Origin: Clostridia bacterium
Lineage (GTDB): Bacteria; Bacillota; Clostridia; Christensenellales; Aristaeellaceae
NCBI GenBank assembly: GCA_017537105.1
Contig: JAFWBZ010000132.1
Span: 1 to 16,105, forward strand
Direction of reading: 5' to 3'
DNA: 16,105 bases
Under the pieces are notes generated by a model. The model did not search any database. It had not been told where the DNA came from and saw only the letters and a list, made by a program, of their open reading frames with translations. The translations under genes and the position numbers were made by a program. Shown piece after piece: positions 13,957 through 16,105 of this stretch; position 1 is the first letter of the stretch, and every line of letters begins with the position of its first letter.

Positions 13957-14994
13957 TTACAGGCCAAGCTCGGCGCGGATATCCAGATCCATCTCCCATT
14001 CGTCCTTCAGGAAGGCTTCGGTGTCATCTATGCTCATATCCCAGCAGTTGATGACGTAGGAGGGAATCTTCGCGTTCTGGGTGTTGTCGTGCATGTCCAT
14101 TTCGCCGTTGATGAGCTTCAGCATCATGTCGACGCAGGCGCGGGCGGTGACGCTGGGGCGCAGCGCCAGGGTGGCCACATAGGAGGAGGACGGATCCATG
14201 ATCTTCAGGATCTCCTCGGTGGAGCCGTCGACGGAAGCCACGAACTCGGTCTTCACGGCGTAATCCTCGGCCTCGCCGCGGCCGGCGGCCTCCAGCGCCG
14301 CGATGGCGCCCATGCCGTTCTCGGCGTCATAGCCGAAGAACACATTGCAGCCCGGGTCCTTCTGTAGCACGTCGTCGGTGACGGAGTAGGCCACCTCGCG
14401 GTTGGATTCGCCGCCGTTGAACACGTACTCCAGATCCGGGAAGACTTCCTCCAGGCCCTTCACGAAGGCCAGCGTGCGCTGGTTGTGCGCCCACTCCACG
14501 GAGGGATCGCTGATGGTGACCAGCTTGACGTTGGTGTCAGGGAACGCCTCCTTGAAGTGCTCGCCCACCAACTTGCCCATCTGGATGGCGCCCTCCTCCT
14601 CGGAGATCTCCACCGAGGGATACAGGATGTCGCCGGAGGCCACGTTCACGAAGGAGACCACGGGGATGCCGGCCTCCTGGGCCATTTCGATGGAGAGCTC
14701 CATGGAAGCCTGGTCATAGGCCTGGCAGATGATGCCGTCCACCTTGCGGGCGATCAGGTCCTCCATGCCGGCGGTCTGGACCTCGGCGCTCATCTGGCCG
14801 TCGATAGGGATGAACTCAATGCCCAGCTCGTCGCAGTACTTCTGGGTCTGCACCTGGTGCGCGTGCTGATAGGAATCGTGCAGGCCCCAGAAGACCTCAC
14901 CGATCACCAGCTTCTTGCCCTCCTCGGCCGTCGCACAGCCGAGCATCGCGGCGCACATCGCGACCGCCAGCAGCAATACCAACAATCTCTTCAT
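13957..14994 (-). CDS. Sugar-binding lipoprotein of the ABC transporter (RbsB-like, periplasmic-binding type 1)
   Basis: A 345-residue extracellular sugar-binding protein. Residues 1-19 are a signal peptide with a positive KR start and a hydrophobic core; AMLGC places the lipidated cysteine at residue 20. The mature part has the type 1 fold pattern: KLVIGEVFWGLHDSYQ, DGQMSAEVQTAGMEDLIARKVDGII, PVVSFVNV, NVFFGYDAENGMGAIAAL and EFVASVDGSTEEIL. This is the PF13407 class, which serves RbsA/RbsC-type transporters. The ligand cannot be read; WGLHDSYQ is an unusual first loop, where most relatives have a short polar segment. It is the first gene of the operon, with AAGAAGGAGG six bases before the ATG and a 120-base leader with two palindromes. 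Confidence 0.93.
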   Translation of the reverse strand: MKRLLVLLLAVAMCAAMLGCATAEEGKKLVIGEVFWGLHDSYQHAHQVQTQKYCDELGIEFIPIDGQMSAEVQTAGMEDLIARKVDGIICQAYDQASMELSIEMAQEAGIPVVSFVNVASGDILYPSVEISEEEGAIQMGKLVGEHFKEAFPDTNVKLVTISDPSVEWAHNQRTLAFVKGLEEVFPDLEYVFNGGESNREVAYSVTDDVLQKDPGCNVFFGYDAENGMGAIAALEAAGRGEAEDYAVKTEFVASVDGSTEEILKIMDPSSSYVATLALRPSVTARACVDMMLKLINGEMDMHDNTQNAKIPSYVINCWDMSIDDTEAFLKDEWEMDLDIRAELGL

Positions 14995-15015
14995 AGTTTT
15001 TCCTCCTTCTTTTTT

Positions 15016-15034
15016 ATCGGAACCGCGTTCCGAT
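15016..15034. promoter_or_regulatory. Perfect palindrome ATCGGAAC-CGC-GTTCCGAT in the operon leader
   Basis: Eight-base perfect arms around a three-base centre, between the promoter and the ribosome site of the binding-protein gene. It shares the GGAAC...GTTCC arms with a second palindrome 43 bases upstream in the leader. It could be a repressor site blocking the transcript or an RNA hairpin near the ribosome site. Confidence 0.6.
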
Positions 15035-15060
15035 TGTTTCTCTGGAATGCCCGCGCGGCA

Positions 15061-15076
15061 TTGGAACCATCGTTCC
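15061..15076. promoter_or_regulatory. Second palindrome with GGAAC-CATC-GTTCC arms
   Basis: GGAAC and GTTCC surround a four-base centre (15063-15076), one base wider than the partner at 15016-15034. The two centres are about 43 bases apart, near four helical turns, so a regulator could contact both on one face. Confidence 0.5.
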
Positions 15077-15122
15077 GCCGCGAACCAGCCTTATATTAAC
15101 CAATGTCTTAACCTATATGGAT

Positions 15123-15151
15123 ATTATAGCAAAATAGAATCGATTGTGCAA
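15123..15151 (-). promoter_or_regulatory. Promoter of the ABC operon
   Basis: On the minus strand, TTGCAC (15151-15146), a 17-base spacer and TATAAT (15128-15123). The transcript should start near 15116, giving a leader of about 120 bases before the binding-protein ATG. The ten-base palindrome AACAGCTGTT (15150-15159) overlaps the upstream edge of the -35 box and may be a further control site. Confidence 0.8.
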
Positions 15152-15179
15152 CAGCTGTTTTCACATTATGTATAAATAA

Positions 15180-15327
15180 TATGGCAACATAAAGAGGCGC
15201 GGCTGTCGCCGCACCCCTTGTGCCGATCCTGATCTCTTCAATGTCGTTCTTATTGCCGGGAATGATGATCCAATGCAGGGTTATTCCTGTGACGCCGATG
15301 GCGACAAGCGTTGTCCCCGCGCCGCGC
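15180..15327 (-). pseudogene. Unassigned open segment, possible remnant
   Basis: One minus-strand register is open through this stretch and reads plausibly: GTTLVAIGVTGITLHW, then IIIPGNKNDIEEIRIGTRG. It has a faint likeness to the end of Lon-type proteases (a GI-x-x-VIIP-x-N-x-x-DIEEI pattern), but the match is weak and no start is present. It runs into the promoter of the ABC operon. I regard it as a possible remnant only; the rest of this gap shows nothing else. Confidence 0.25.
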
Positions 15328-15430
15328 TAGGGCCGGATCCAGCGGAGGTTCTGCGGATTGTTGTAATCCCGCCCGATGCCGTCGTCCCGGTAGTACTCAT
15401 AAGGCTGGGCGGAACCGAAGGTCAGGAATG
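15328..15430 (-). pseudogene. C-terminal tail of an unrecognised protein
   Basis: One minus-strand register gives SFLTFGSAQPYEYYRDDG, then IGRDYNNPQNLRWIRP and a TAG at 15328. The composition, rich in Tyr, Asn and Trp, looks like real protein, and no start is available because the frame is joined to the MerR fragment on the other strand near 15430. The source family is not recognised. Confidence 0.4.
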
Positions 15431-15652
15431 ATCTGCTGCCTGAAGAATACCGGGATGTCGCTGCAGGACCTTTCCCGGTTCATGGCGCTGGCCAGGGAGG
15501 GCGATCAGACGCTGCGTGAGCGGTGTGAGCTGCACAAAAAGCACAGAGATACCGTCATTGCAAGGATGGAGGAAATGCAAAAACATCTGGAAAAGGTGAC
15601 ATGGAAGGTGAATTATTACACAGAGAAGCTGGCGGAATATGAACAGGATAGT
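15428..15652 (+). pseudogene. C-terminal fragment of a MerR-family regulator
   Basis: About 75 residues matching the end of MerR-type regulators: CLKNTGMSLQDLSRFMALA, EGDQTLRERCELHKKHR, then a coiled-coil dimerisation helix of the VIARMEEMQKHLEKV type ending KVNYYTEKLAEYEQ. The N-terminal winged helix is missing; the sequence before 15428 is unrelated. The normal end is lost at about 15650, where the bases become the opposite strand of a serine recombinase gene. It is not expected to function. Confidence 0.75.
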
Positions 15653-15800
15653 CTACCTGGGCCTCGTAGCTGGTGAACTGCTCGTCACTGTCCGTGGAAA
15701 CACAAGCATAACCGGCGACCTTGCGCCGCGCTGTCGTCGCAATCGGTGCTGTGGTGAACAGGTTCCGGGTCTGCGGAATTTTAGTCACTGTTTTTGCCAT
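15648..15800 (-). pseudogene. N-terminal fragment of a large serine recombinase
   Basis: It starts at the ATG at 15800 after AAGGAGG and reads MAKTVTKIPQTRNLF, then RRKVAGYACVSTDSDEQFTS and YEAQVDY, where homology stops at about 15648. This is the start of a resolvase-type catalytic domain. The motif is normally YARVSTD; here the arginine codon has become TGT (Cys). That Arg is part of the active site, so even before truncation the enzyme would have been inactive. Full-length family members have about 500 residues; about 51 remain. Confidence 0.8.
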
Positions 15801-15855
15801 CGTTTTTCCTCCTTGCCATTTCTCTCGCTTTCTCCTTCATTTCTGGCGTCCAGCT
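15781..15855 (-). pseudogene. Tail of the gene that preceded the recombinase
   Basis: The minus-strand register ends SWTPEMKEKAREMARRKN, then DGKNSD and a TAA at 15781, overlapping the recombinase start by 20 bases. This is how tandem recombinase genes in mobile elements are often coupled. Only about 25 residues remain, joined near 15855 to the tape-measure fragment. Confidence 0.45.
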
Positions 15856-16057
15856 ATCCGCCCGCGAGCGGTTCTGCCATGGACAGGCGACTGGACATGC
15901 CCGCCGTGGTGTTGCCGAAATTGTCAATGCCCGCGCCCGCCAGGCGGAAGCTGCTCTCCGCCTCGCGGATCTGGCGGTTGATGCTGTTGATATTACGGGA
16001 GAAGTTGTCGGATTGCAGCGACAGGGTGACCACCAGGTCGCGCAGCACTTCGGGCAT
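15854..16057 (-). pseudogene. N-terminal fragment of a phage tail tape-measure protein
   Basis: Starts at the ATG at 16057 with AAGGTGGTG upstream. It reads MPEVLRDLVVTLSLQSDNFS, then RNINSINRQIREAESSF and RLAGAGIDNFGNTTAG, typical of the start of tape-measure proteins of siphophages in Firmicutes. Homology fades near residue 58, and a stop at 15854 closes the frame, so about 67 of the usual 700 or more residues remain. Bases 16058-16105 hold only its ribosome site and no further gene. Confidence 0.75.
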
Positions 16058-16105
16058 GAGAGTTCACCACCTTGTGTTTGTGGCTTGAGGCCTGGCCATA
16101 CCTCG

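Noticed and set aside
15555..15647. Extension of the recombinase fragment beyond 15648
   Set aside because: The residues after VDY do not match the family, and the other strand is clearly the MerR coiled coil.

Overview
The window is a GC-rich chromosomal segment that looks like a Clostridia-type Firmicute, probably gut-associated. The support is: near-consensus sigma-A promoters with 17-base spacers, strong purine-rich ribosome binding sites, a tRNA gene with encoded CCA, and mobile-gene fragments (large serine recombinase, HTH/zinc protein, MerR, phage tape measure) of types common in that group. No rRNA or marker protein is present, so the assignment is an inference.

Layout. (1) Bases 1-4112, + strand: a YgjP-type metalloprotease cut by the window edge, an HD-domain phosphohydrolase, a frameshifted PAP2-type membrane phosphatase, a frameshifted DUF3473-type polysaccharide deacetylase with its own promoter, and a polyprenyl-phosphate sugar transferase. 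The last two look like an exopolysaccharide locus. Face-to-face terminators (4125-4174 and 4198-4232) close this block. (2) Bases 4311-8363: a divergent sugar-phosphate locus. A KpsF-like SIS isomerase is on the minus strand. Across back-to-back promoters lies a + strand operon of a triosephosphate-isomerase paralogue, a long YjbQ-family protein, a DeoR repressor and an MFS transporter. No kinase is present, and the substrate is unknown. (3) Bases 8450-8623: tRNA-Ser(CGA) with a perfect consensus promoter and a terminator. (4) Bases 8624-10000: an accessory insert of lower GC, with a helically phased array of about 20.5-base repeats, a small HTH plus double-zinc-finger protein whose ribosome binding site is buried in a perfect hairpin, and the C-terminal end of a DUF262/DUF1524 (GmrSD-like) nuclease. 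(5) Bases 10010-15151, minus strand: an ABC sugar-import operon in the order lipoprotein binding protein, RbsA-type ATPase, RbsC-type permease, and a cytoplasmic TIM-barrel glycosidase-like protein of unrecognised family. Its promoter, two matching palindromes in the leader, an intercistronic hairpin and a terminator are all visible. (6) Bases 15180-16105: a cluster of short fragments, comprising two unassigned protein tails, a MerR C-terminus, a serine recombinase N-terminus with a mutated catalytic arginine, the tail of the gene before it, and a phage tape-measure N-terminus.

Most of the intact genes serve carbohydrate uptake and sugar-phosphate conversion or surface polysaccharide synthesis. 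The strongest candidates for something undescribed are the SIS/TIM/YjbQ/DeoR/MFS locus, the ABC-linked glycosidase-like protein, and the phased repeat array next to the HTH/zinc-finger gene.
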